NCBI GenBank assembly: GCA_900555805.1
Contig: USMJ01000049.1
Coordinates: 1-7,654, forward strand
DNA length: 7,654 nucleotides
Direction of reading: 5' to 3'
Source of the DNA: an uncultured Oscillospiraceae bacterium
GTDB taxonomy: Bacteria > Bacillota > Clostridia > Oscillospirales > Acutalibacteraceae
The notes under the pieces are model-generated. The model was not told where the DNA came from and made no database searches. It worked only from the letters and a program-made list of their open reading frames with translations. Positions 1 to 7,654 of the stretch are shown here, piece after piece (positions within the stretch are counted from its first letter, which is position 1; each line of letters opens with the position of its first letter). The translations under genes and the position numbers were made by a program.

Positions 1-1
1 G

Positions 2-643
2 CCAAACAGCCGCCGAAAAAAAGATGACGGTCAGTCGCCTTTGCAGGTAGCAATAAAGACGGGAAATTTCGACATAGCGAACCTGCTCATAGACAGCGGA
101 GCGGATATCAACTTTATCGAAGGAGAAGACAGCTACGACGACTGGCGTATGCCCGTTCTCAACTATGCGATCCTTGCCGCGGTCATGAACTGCCGCTATA
201 CTTTAAGGATGGATTTCGGCGATCGCATATACGAAGAAGAAAAATCGACCGAAGAAAGCGCCGACGCGGCTTTCGGCGTTCTTAAACGCCTGCTCGAAAG
301 CGGTGCGGATGTCCGCGGCCGGTTCATGTTCTTTGTCAGCCTGCTCGACCAGATCTATTGGGTCACGGGTTCGACGATAGGCGGACTTGTCGGTTCGCTT
401 CTTCACTTTGACACCGACGGAATCAGCTTTGTCATGACGGCGATGTTTGTCGTTATATTCTTAGAGCAGTGGCTCAAAGACAAACAGCATACCGCGTCAT
501 ATATCGGGCTCGGCGCGTCCGTTATATGCCTTATCATATTCGGCGCGGACTCGTTTATGGTCCCTGCGATGATATCAATAGTCACGCTTCTCGCGGCGCT
601 TAAAAAGCCGATAGAAAAAAGATCGGAGGCGTTAAAGAAATGA
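2..643 (+). CDS. Chimeric ORF: ankyrin-repeat N-terminal part joined in frame to AzlC C-terminal half (5' end outside window)
   Basis: The frame is open from base 2, so the gene starts upstream; the TTG at 41 lies inside an ankyrin repeat and is not a credible start. Counting the TTG at 41 as residue 1, the first part reads as ankyrin repeats: [20 protein letters not shown] followed by LIDSGADIN, then a second repeat ending [11 protein letters not shown] (residues 81-91). From [15 protein letters not shown] (residues 94-108) the protein changes completely into hydrophobic segments typical of the second half of AzlC, the large subunit of AzlCD branched-chain amino acid exporters, including [13 protein letters not shown]. 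Ankyrin repeats are soluble protein-binding modules, so this combination is not a family architecture I know. A normal AzlC is about 230 residues; roughly its first 130 are missing here. The stop overlaps azlD. The fusion could be a genuine deletion or an assembly join. I am sure of both halves, not of the gene's reality. Confidence 0.8.
   Translation, partial: PNSRRKKDDGQSPLQVAIKTGNFDIANLLIDSGADINFIEGEDSYDDWRMPVLNYAILAAVMNCRYTLRMDFGDRIYEEEKSTEESADAAFGVLKRLLESGADVRGRFMFFVSLLDQIYWVTGSTIGGLVGSLLHFDTDGISFVMTAMFVVIFLEQWLKDKQHTASYIGLGASVICLIIFGADSFMVPAMISIVTLLAALKKPIEKRSEALKK
314..643 (+). pseudogene. azlC: azlC remnant, C-terminal half of branched-chain amino acid exporter large subunit
   Basis: This is the AzlC-derived portion of the chimeric frame. 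It keeps about 105-110 residues with several hydrophobic membrane segments (roughly [20 protein letters not shown], then [12 protein letters not shown], then [16 protein letters not shown], then a last [14 protein letters not shown]). AzlC works with AzlD to export branched-chain amino acids and analogues such as azaleucine. The N-terminal half of the membrane domain is absent, so export activity is not expected from this product. An internal ATG at 326 exists, but I see no ribosome binding site that would support separate translation. Its tight coupling to azlD (ATGA overlap, GGAGG just inside its 3' end) matches an intact azlCD operon, which suggests the loss or join is recent or artificial. 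Confidence 0.7.
625..629 (+). promoter_or_regulatory. Ribosome binding site of azlD
   Basis: GGAGG lies inside the 3' end of the upstream frame, 10 bases before the azlD ATG at 640. It supports the 640 (or 643) start and translational coupling. Confidence 0.75.
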
Positions 644-966
644 TGGTCACACAACAGTTGATCACTATCTCCATGTGCATTCTCGGCACAATGATACCGC
701 GTTTTCTGCCGTTTCTGATATTCAACGAAAAGCGCAGGACGCCCGCTTTTGTCACATATCTCGGGAAATATCTTCCGTCGGCGGTGTTCGGAATGCTGAT
801 TATATACTGTCTGAAAGATGTCAGCGTTCTTCACGGCTCGCACGGTATCCCCGAACTTATATCCATAGCCGTCACGGCAGGTATCCACCTTTGGAGAAAA
901 CAAATGCTTCTCTCGATAGCCGCAGGAACGATCTGCTATATGCTTCTCATCCAGTTTGTGTTCTGA
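640..966 (+). CDS. azlD: AzlD family branched-chain amino acid exporter small subunit
   Basis: The product is a 108-residue, highly hydrophobic protein, the usual length for AzlD. The N-terminal pattern with [13 protein letters not shown] (about residues 16-28) and [14 protein letters not shown] (about residues 43-56) is characteristic of the family, followed by two further membrane segments near residues 70-83 and 91-107. AzlD is the obligate small partner of AzlC in the cytoplasmic membrane. The start ATG overlaps the upstream stop (ATGA at 640-643), and GGAGG at 625-629 lies 10 bases ahead, so translation is probably coupled to the upstream frame. A second ATG at 643 is equally in frame. 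The gene itself is intact, but its AzlC partner is truncated in this window, so whether it has a functional complex is unclear. Confidence 0.87.
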   Translation: MMVTQQLITISMCILGTMIPRFLPFLIFNEKRRTPAFVTYLGKYLPSAVFGMLIIYCLKDVSVLHGSHGIPELISIAVTAGIHLWRKQMLLSIAAGTICYMLLIQFVF

Positions 967-970
967 TAAA

Positions 971-994
971 AAAGTCCGCCCATATTCGGACTTT
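971..994. terminator. Hairpin just after azlD, terminator-like on both strands
   Basis: AAAGTCCG (971-978) pairs perfectly with CGGACTTT (987-994) around an 8-base loop, starting five bases after the azlD stop. On the plus strand the T tail is only TTT then ACCC, which is weak. On the minus strand the stem is followed by a run of T (complement of 969-976), so it would stop transcription leaving the hydrolase gene more efficiently than transcription leaving azlD. Confidence 0.6.
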
Positions 995-1000
995 ACCCTC

Positions 1001-1035
1001 CGCCGAGAGAGCCTGAGATCGGCAGTCGCTCGGCG
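1001..1035. other. GC-rich inverted repeat between two terminator-like stems
   Basis: CGCCGAG (1001-1007) is complementary to CTCGGCG (1029-1035). GCCGA at 1002-1006 can instead pair with the nearer TCGGC at 1019-1023, so two mutually exclusive hairpins are possible. There is no T run, so it is not a simple terminator. I cannot assign it to a known RNA family. Confidence 0.35.
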
Positions 1036-1043
1036 TACCGCCT

Positions 1044-1088
1044 AAAAAATATATCCGCCGCTATGTTTCAACACAGCGGCGGATTTTT
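1044..1088. terminator. Bidirectional intrinsic terminator between azlD and the hydrolase gene
   Basis: ATCCGCCGCT (1053-1062) and AGCGGCGGAT (1075-1084) form a perfect 10-bp GC-rich stem with a 12-base loop. The plus strand continues TTTT after the stem, and the complement of AAAAAA at 1044-1049 gives a T tail on the minus strand. It sits between convergent genes and ends 14 bases from the hydrolase stop codon. Confidence 0.88.
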
Positions 1089-1101
1089 GTATGAATTTTG
1101 A

Positions 1102-3048
1102 TCACTTGCGAGAAATTATCGGAAGAATATATTTGCCGATAAGATTATAGATGATGTCGTAGATGACTTCGAACAGCGAGGTCAGACCGAGCTTATCGAA
1201 TATTTTAAGCGCCTTTGAGCCTTCAACATGCTCTCTGAAGCGGCTCTCGTTCGAAAGCTCGACAAAGGGATTCTCGGCGTCGTAGTCCTTCGCTTTTCCG
1301 TTCATGACGGTGAAGTTGAACACCTTGTCGTTAAGCGGAGTCGCCGAACCGACCATAAAATACGATACCTTGACAGCCGCGGTCGTGAGACTTTCCTTGG
1401 GAATCTTTCCGCTGAACTTGACAGTTATGCTCTCTCTCGGCTTTATTTCGGTGAGCATATATTTCGAAAGATCGAAGCTGATATCCATGCCTTCGACGGC
1501 GACGGAGAGAAGTCTCATGTTGTTCTTCTTAGAAAGGTTGGTTATGACGAGCGCGGTGTCGTCCGCCGTGATATAACCGGGAACGCTCGCGTCGAACTCG
1601 GCGTAGACCGATTCGCAGACGTTCATCGAATAGTGGAACTGCGGATACTTCGCGAAAGAATGAACATCGACACGGTCGTTAGTCTCGACGAGCATCTTCA
1701 TAAGCTCTGCCGAATAATCGTCCTTGAGGGTCATTCCGTGGAAGAGACCGTCGCAGAACCATGTTGTCTCGGGAAGATAAGCCGTCGAAGCGTCGATCTC
1801 CATACCGGGAGAAAGGTGGTTATGCGTCTTGTCGGAGCAGATTGTTCCAAGCGTCTGATAACCGTCGTTGAAGCGCGAGCCTAAAGGAGCGCAGACGGCG
1901 CCGGTCGAGGAATTGACCGAGATGATGGCGTCTGAATTTTCCTGAGTACCGATAACGCCGGGCCAGCCCGTTCCTGCTATTATGTACACGTTGGTTCCTG
2001 CGTTCTCCGCCTTCTTCAGAAGAGAGGACATATTAGCGAGGATCTCATTGTGGAAATAGTCGGATTTCTTCATGACCTCAGAATCACGGAAAGCTTCGGG
2101 AGCGTATTCCGCTTTCATCTGCTCATACTTTTCGGCGGGCATGAAATCCCAGATGCTTCCCCATGTTCCGAGTATCTCTTTGACATGAGGAACAAGATAA
2201 TATATAACGTCGTCGAGGAAGCCGAGCTCGTTCGCCTTGACGAGCCAGTTATAGTCCTCTTCGAACATCATGCCGTTTTCGATGAAGTTAAGGAGTACCT
2301 GTTCGTCGAGTTTGGCGTCGTTTGTCATAAGGTCGTATGCAAGCAGCGCGCCGCCGATAGCGGGAACTGTCATGACGGCGTTGTTGACCTTGCCTTTTTC
2401 GCCGTAGAGCGCAAGGTAGGTCGCCGTTGTCTGACCGCCGTGGCTGACGGCGATGAGATTGACTTTCGGCGCGCCCGTATATTCGAGTACATCGTCGATA
2501 TATCTGTCGAGATCGGCGGCGCAGTCAACTATATTTCTTCTGAAATCGGTGTTGAAGTTAAAGGTCCACTCGTCAGCCTTGTCGCCGAGATTTTCGGTGA
2601 CATAGGGCATGATCTCTATCTCGTGGCGATATTTTCCGTCTTCGTTTTCATTGAGCCACTTTGTGTTCGTGTCATATGCGTGGCTGTGGTATGTGTGAAG
2701 CGGCGTGACCGGCTTACCTGTTTCGTCATAAGCCATGTCGCCGAACATCATCTTGAACTCGACGCCGACCGTGTCCGCGAGCTTTTTGGCGTCGCCCTTA
2801 GCCAGCGAGCCGATATCAATACCGAGTTTCGCGGCGTTGACGGCTATTCTCATGAGGATCTTATCCATCTGAATGTTCCAGATATGAATCTGTTCGCCGT
2901 TCTCGCCGTCCTTATAAAGCGCGGACGAGCTGTAGCCCGGGACAATGATTATCGGATAGACCTCCTCGGTGTCGGCCGCGCTCGCTATCGGTGCCATAAT
3001 GCAGAAGCAGAGCGTCAAAGCCAAAACAACTGATAAAACCTTTTTCAT
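1102..3048 (-). CDS. Secreted alpha/beta-hydrolase, lipase/esterase-like
   Basis: The product is 648 residues. Residues 1-25 form a signal peptide (MKK, a hydrophobic core, then IASAA), so it is exported. The hydrolase fold opens with YPIIIVPGYSSS (31-42), where PGY would supply the oxyanion region, and the nucleophile elbow is AVSHGG with Ser202, an AxSxG variant of GxSxG. The likely acid is Asp373 (NSDAIISVNSSTG; Asp395 in NDGYQT is the alternative), and the likely base is His437 in GLFHGM. This order resembles the lipase and LCAT-like branch of the superfamily; the substrate is unknown. Residues about 485-585 look like a beta-rich accessory domain. The last 25 residues are hydrophobic and aromatic, ending SRK, with no LPXTG. 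The start at 3048 is chosen because AGGGGG lies 7 bases before it and the signal peptide begins there; an in-frame ATG at 3126 overlaps the -10 box. It is a monocistronic minus-strand gene with its own promoter. Confidence 0.83.
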   Translation of the reverse strand: MKKVLSVVLALTLCFCIMAPIASAADTEEVYPIIIVPGYSSSALYKDGENGEQIHIWNIQMDKILMRIAVNAAKLGIDIGSLAKGDAKKLADTVGVEFKMMFGDMAYDETGKPVTPLHTYHSHAYDTNTKWLNENEDGKYRHEIEIMPYVTENLGDKADEWTFNFNTDFRRNIVDCAADLDRYIDDVLEYTGAPKVNLIAVSHGGQTTATYLALYGEKGKVNNAVMTVPAIGGALLAYDLMTNDAKLDEQVLLNFIENGMMFEEDYNWLVKANELGFLDDVIYYLVPHVKEILGTWGSIWDFMPAEKYEQMKAEYAPEAFRDSEVMKKSDYFHNEILANMSSLLKKAENAGTNVYIIAGTGWPGVIGTQENSDAIISVNSSTGAVCAPLGSRFNDGYQTLGTICSDKTHNHLSPGMEIDASTAYLPETTWFCDGLFHGMTLKDDYSAELMKMLVETNDRVDVHSFAKYPQFHYSMNVCESVYAEFDASVPGYITADDTALVITNLSKKNNMRLLSVAVEGMDISFDLSKYMLTEIKPRESITVKFSGKIPKESLTTAAVKVSYFMVGSATPLNDKVFNFTVMNGKAKDYDAENPFVELSNESRFREHVEGSKALKIFDKLGLTSLFEVIYDIIYNLIGKYILPIISRK

Positions 3049-3055
3049 GAATGTT

Positions 3056-3061
3056 CCCCCT
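3056..3061 (-). promoter_or_regulatory. Ribosome binding site that fixes the hydrolase start
   Basis: On the minus strand AGGGGG lies seven bases before the ATG at 3048-3046, which opens directly into the signal peptide. This decides against the upstream in-frame ATG at 3126. Confidence 0.78.
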
Positions 3062-3117
3062 GAAAGTTTAAAATAAGCGCCGACGGCAAAAACCGCCGAC
3101 AACTCAACATATGTAGG

Positions 3118-3146
3118 ATTATACAATAATTTCTCAAACTTATCAA
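3118..3146 (-). promoter_or_regulatory. Sigma-A-type promoter of the hydrolase gene
   Basis: Read on the minus strand, TTGATA (3146-3141) and TATAAT (3123-3118) are separated by exactly 17 bases, with one -35 mismatch to consensus and a perfect -10. Transcription should start near 3110, giving a leader of about 60 bases before the ATG. AT-rich tracts just upstream (3148-3184) could act as an UP element. Confidence 0.85.
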
Positions 3147-3147
3147 C

Positions 3148-3184
3148 AAAATTTTCAACTTAATTTTGATTAAATTTTAAAATT
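3148..3184. promoter_or_regulatory. Phased A/T tracts upstream of the hydrolase promoter (possible UP element or bend)
   Basis: AAAATTTT (3148-3155), AATTTT (3162-3167), AAATTTT (3172-3178) and AAAATT (3179-3184) follow at roughly helical spacing immediately upstream of the minus-strand -35 box. Such tracts are known to bend DNA or to bind the RNA polymerase alpha subunit; the role here is inferred from position only. Confidence 0.4.
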
Positions 3185-3348
3185 ATGACAAATAAACGAC
3201 ATATTTTTTATTTTGTACGAAGTCAGTGACTGCTTTTCTTAGTTTTATTCCGCGGCTTAAAGTCTCTAATGATAATAATTATTCGATAACAGGTTAGAAT
3301 ATAAGCTGAGAACAAGACTTGTAATAAACCGAAAGAAGTGGTAAAATT
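3185..3348 (+). promoter_or_regulatory. AT-rich upstream region of the LCP-ligA cluster; weak promoter candidates only
   Basis: This is the LCP side of the 300-base divergent gap. The best -10-like sequences are TAGAAT (3295-3300) and the overlapping TATAAG (3300-3305), but neither has a recognisable -35 box at 16-18 bases. The cluster's promoter should lie here because the gene before it runs the other way. The ribosome binding site of the LCP gene is a modest GAAGTGG shortly before the ATG. No operator or riboswitch is recognised. Confidence 0.3.
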
Positions 3349-6371
<3,023 letters not shown>

Positions 6372-6384
6372 TCGGGGCGACTAA

Positions 6385-6903
6385 ATGAGTGACAGGGATA
6401 TGAGCGTTCAAGACACGCAGGAGGAACACGTCGCTTTTTATAAAAAGCGCCTGTTTTGGTGCGTGATATTCTTCATAGCGGTATGCGCTATCGGAGTTTC
6501 AGCCGTCAGAAGCGACGCGGCAAAAGCCGACACAAAGGAAAGCAGCAGGTATTTCGTCTCAAGAAGCACGGCGGTTTCGGCGACGGACGAGGCGGTTCGG
6601 ACATCGGGCGAAGATATTATAACGACAAGTGAAACGGAAACAACTGCGGTTAATACGGATTCGATATCGGGCGAAGTTGTTCCTGCTATAGGTTTCCCCA
6701 ACGCGACGGACAATAAAATCGAAACCGAAACGAGCGAAAGCGACGGCGGTAAAGAAGAATCAAACGGTTTCACCGTCTATGTCACGCCGACGGGTAAGCG
6801 ATATCATTTAAGAAAGAGCTGTGCCGGGAAAAACGCTATCGAAACAAAGCTTTCGTCGGCGAAGAAAAAATATACGCCCTGCAAGAAATGCGCGGGCGGA
6901 TAA
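6385..6903 (+). CDS. Small single-pass membrane protein with C-terminal His/Cys domain, function unknown
   Basis: The 172-residue product has a charged cytoplasmic N-terminus (1-22), one membrane segment (about 23-41), and a long Ser/Thr/Glu-rich low-complexity stalk (about 48-127). It ends in a compact domain beginning VYVTPTGKRYH, with His141, Cys146, Cys166 and Cys169 (H-x4-C ... C-x2-C). That arrangement suggests a small metal site. Similar YVTPTGKKYH...C...PCKKC tails occur at the C-termini of various secreted or membrane proteins in Firmicutes, sometimes beside nuclease or MBL-fold domains; this is from memory of the family pattern. Here the tail is carried by a membrane stalk alone, with the domain predicted outside the cell. 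GGGG at 6374-6377 lies 7 bases before the ATG, and the gene begins 13 bases after ligA, so it should be the last gene of that operon. I do not assign a function. Confidence 0.8.
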   Translation: MSDRDMSVQDTQEEHVAFYKKRLFWCVIFFIAVCAIGVSAVRSDAAKADTKESSRYFVSRSTAVSATDEAVRTSGEDIITTSETETTAVNTDSISGEVVPAIGFPNATDNKIETETSESDGGKEESNGFTVYVTPTGKRYHLRKSCAGKNAIETKLSSAKKKYTPCKKCAGG

Positions 6904-6925
6904 TGTATACAGATAATAATTAAAT

Positions 6926-6957
6926 CGCACTTTTACCGAAAGGCAAAAGTGCGTTTT
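6926..6957. terminator. Intrinsic terminator closing the LCP-ligA cluster
   Basis: CGCACTTTT (6926-6934) pairs with AAAAGTGCG (6945-6953). The inner CC GAAA GG forms a GNRA-type tetraloop with one A/C mismatch between the two helices. TTTTGGTTT follows on the plus strand. It lies between convergent genes, 22 bases after the upstream stop, and can also serve the minus-strand acetyltransferase, although the T tail there is interrupted. Confidence 0.88.
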
Positions 6958-6977
6958 GGTTTGTGACAAGCTTGATT

Positions 6978-7424
6978 TTATACATTCAAGACGAGTTCTA
7001 TCTCGCCGTCATCCTCGTTACCCGTCGGTTCGAAGCCGAAAGACTTGTATAACGTCATGGCGCAGGGATTTTCCTTGTTGCAGGTGAGGGCGACTCTTCC
7101 CGAATCGCCGAACGGCTTCGACTTGATATAATCAAGCACAAGCTTAAACGCGGCTTTTCCGAAGCCCTTCCCCTGCTGTGTTTCGTCGATCATCATGTGC
7201 CATATGTCATATTCGGGGACATCGTAGTCATAGATGACCATGACATAGCCGACCATAGCGTCCCCGTTGTAAATTCCGAACGGCTGACACTGATCGCGAT
7301 AGATATAAGCCTGCGCGAGACTGCGGATGGGATGGGAAACGAATTCTTCCTGATCTTTTCTGAGCTTTAAGTTAAAAGCGTCGATGAAATTATCTTCTGT
7401 GATTTTTCTTATTGTAACTTCCAT
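6978..7424 (-). CDS. GNAT family N-acetyltransferase, polyamine (spermidine/spermine, BltD/PaiA-like) type
   Basis: The product is 148 residues, the usual size for this group. The N-terminal pattern with EEFVSHPIRSLAQAYIYRD (26-44), PFGIYNGDAMVGYVMVIYD (48-66) and WHMMID (75-80) resembles Bacillus BltD and related spermine/spermidine acetyltransferases. The acetyl-CoA pyrophosphate loop is QGKGFGK (84-90, fitting Q-x-x-G-x-G), and Tyr126 in TLYKSFGF (124-131) is the usual general acid position. It would transfer acetyl from acetyl-CoA to an amine in the cytoplasm; polyamine is the best guess for substrate but is inferred from family resemblance. GGGAG at 7433-7437 lies 8 bases before the ATG. 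It follows the pyrophosphatase gene by 62 bases on the same strand, so the two may share a transcript. Confidence 0.85.
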   Translation of the reverse strand: MEVTIRKITEDNFIDAFNLKLRKDQEEFVSHPIRSLAQAYIYRDQCQPFGIYNGDAMVGYVMVIYDYDVPEYDIWHMMIDETQQGKGFGKAAFKLVLDYIKSKPFGDSGRVALTCNKENPCAMTLYKSFGFEPTGNEDDGEIELVLNV

Positions 7425-7454
7425 AGTTAAATCTCCCGAGTAATAAATTTAGCT

Positions 7455-7479
7455 GTCATTTCACTAATAAAGAAATGAC
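7455..7479. repeat. Inverted repeat between pyrophosphatase and acetyltransferase genes
   Basis: GTCATTTC (7455-7462) and GAAATGAC (7472-7479) are a perfect 8-base inverted repeat around a 9-base AT loop. A second arm, GTGAAAT at 7481-7487, can pair with ATTTCAC at 7458-7464 instead. Neither strand has a T run directly after the stem, so it is a poor terminator; it could be an operator, a processing site or an attenuating stem in the intergenic leader. Confidence 0.45.
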
Positions 7480-7486
7480 GGTGAAA

Positions 7487-7654
7487 TCACATTATGATCT
7501 CACTGTGAAAATATTTCTCCTGGAATTCGGTTTGCCTGCGAATCTCCTCCGCCGTGAACTTCTGACCTTTCGGCGCAACGACCCACTTATCCTCGACGTC
7601 GTCAAAGCGGTGAATTACGGCTATGACTTCGCCCGTGAAAGTGTCGAGCGGCTT
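7487..7654 (-). CDS. Family I soluble inorganic pyrophosphatase, C-terminal 55 residues (5' end outside window)
   Basis: The minus strand is open from the window edge to a TGA at 7489-7487, giving 55 residues. GEVIAVIHRFDDVEDKWVV (8-26), then APKGQKFTAEEI and TEFQEKYFHSEIIM at the end, matches the C-terminal part of the short Firmicute-type soluble pyrophosphatases, whose family members read IAVIHR-DD-EDKLVVAP at this point. The enzyme hydrolyses pyrophosphate to phosphate in the cytoplasm, pulling biosynthetic reactions forward. The catalytic aspartate cluster lies upstream, outside the window, so activity cannot be judged. It is too short here to appear as a complete gene; recognition rests on this C-terminal pattern only. 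Confidence 0.72.
   Translation of the reverse strand, partial: KPLDTFTGEVIAVIHRFDDVEDKWVVAPKGQKFTAEEIRRQTEFQEKYFHSEIIM

Noticed and set aside
403..903. Minus-strand open frame of 166 codons across the azlC remnant and azlD
   Set aside because: It lies opposite two recognisable membrane-protein segments and its Cys/His/Arg-rich translation resembles no family.
990..1040. Resemblance of the minus strand to a glycine riboswitch (TCTCAGGC near GCCGA)
   Set aside because: Only a few short words match, the conserved core is incomplete, and it lies downstream of the minus-strand gene rather than ahead of a glycine-related gene.
1228..1884. Plus-strand open frame of 218 codons opposite the hydrolase 3' half
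   Set aside because: It is antisense to the real gene, rich in charged residues without a fold pattern, and has no ribosome binding site worth naming.
2050..3033. Long plus-strand open frame (327 codons) opposite the hydrolase gene
   Set aside because: It is antisense to a gene with a signal peptide, catalytic motifs, ribosome binding site and promoter, and its translation shows no recognisable domain. It is explained by the codon use of the real gene.
3046..3126. N-terminal extension of the hydrolase to an ATG at 3126
   Set aside because: The -10 box (3118-3123) lies within that extension, so the mRNA would start downstream of it; the ATG at 3048 has a good ribosome binding site and a signal peptide.
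3319..3347. TTGTAA-17-TAAAAT promoter-like pair just before the LCP gene
   Set aside because: Spacing is right, but transcription would start inside the coding region, after the ATG at 3349, so it cannot drive this start.

Overview
The window looks like a chromosomal segment of a low-to-mid-GC Gram-positive bacterium, most likely a clostridial (Oscillospirales-like) gut or environmental Firmicute. The reasons are an NAD-dependent DNA ligase beside a LytR-CpsA-Psr cell-wall ligase, purine-rich GGAGG-type ribosome binding sites, a consensus sigma-A promoter, compact intrinsic terminators, and short-tailed secreted proteins. The two edge genes are cut by the window. This taxonomic call is inference from gene content; no rRNA or other marker is present.

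Layout. (1) Bases 2-643, plus strand: the 3' part of one reading frame that begins as an ankyrin-repeat protein and switches, in frame, near base 311-325, into the C-terminal half of an AzlC-type branched-chain amino acid exporter. It overlaps by ATGA the small partner gene azlD (640-966). (2) Bases 967-1101: a hairpin-rich gap between convergent genes, with two terminator-like stems. (3) Bases 1102-3048, minus strand: a secreted alpha/beta-hydrolase (lipase/esterase-like) with its own consensus promoter at 3118-3146. (4) Bases 3349-6903, plus strand: a tight three-gene cluster of an LCP-family glycopolymer transferase, ligA, and a small membrane-anchored protein with a His/Cys C-terminal domain, closed by a terminator at 6926-6957. 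(5) Bases 6978-7654, minus strand: a polyamine-type GNAT acetyltransferase downstream of the 3' end of a family I inorganic pyrophosphatase.

How the parts relate. The LCP protein and the small Cys-domain protein act at or outside the membrane, while LigA is a replication and repair enzyme. Their grouping is probably shared transcription rather than a pathway. The hydrolase is transcribed divergently from the LCP cluster across a 300-base AT-rich region.

Most of the window is ordinary housekeeping sequence. The observation that most needs checking is the ankyrin/AzlC chimera, which is either a real deletion-fusion or an assembly join. I see no CRISPR array, tRNA, rRNA, insertion sequence, phage gene or defence system, and no convincing novel multi-gene system.
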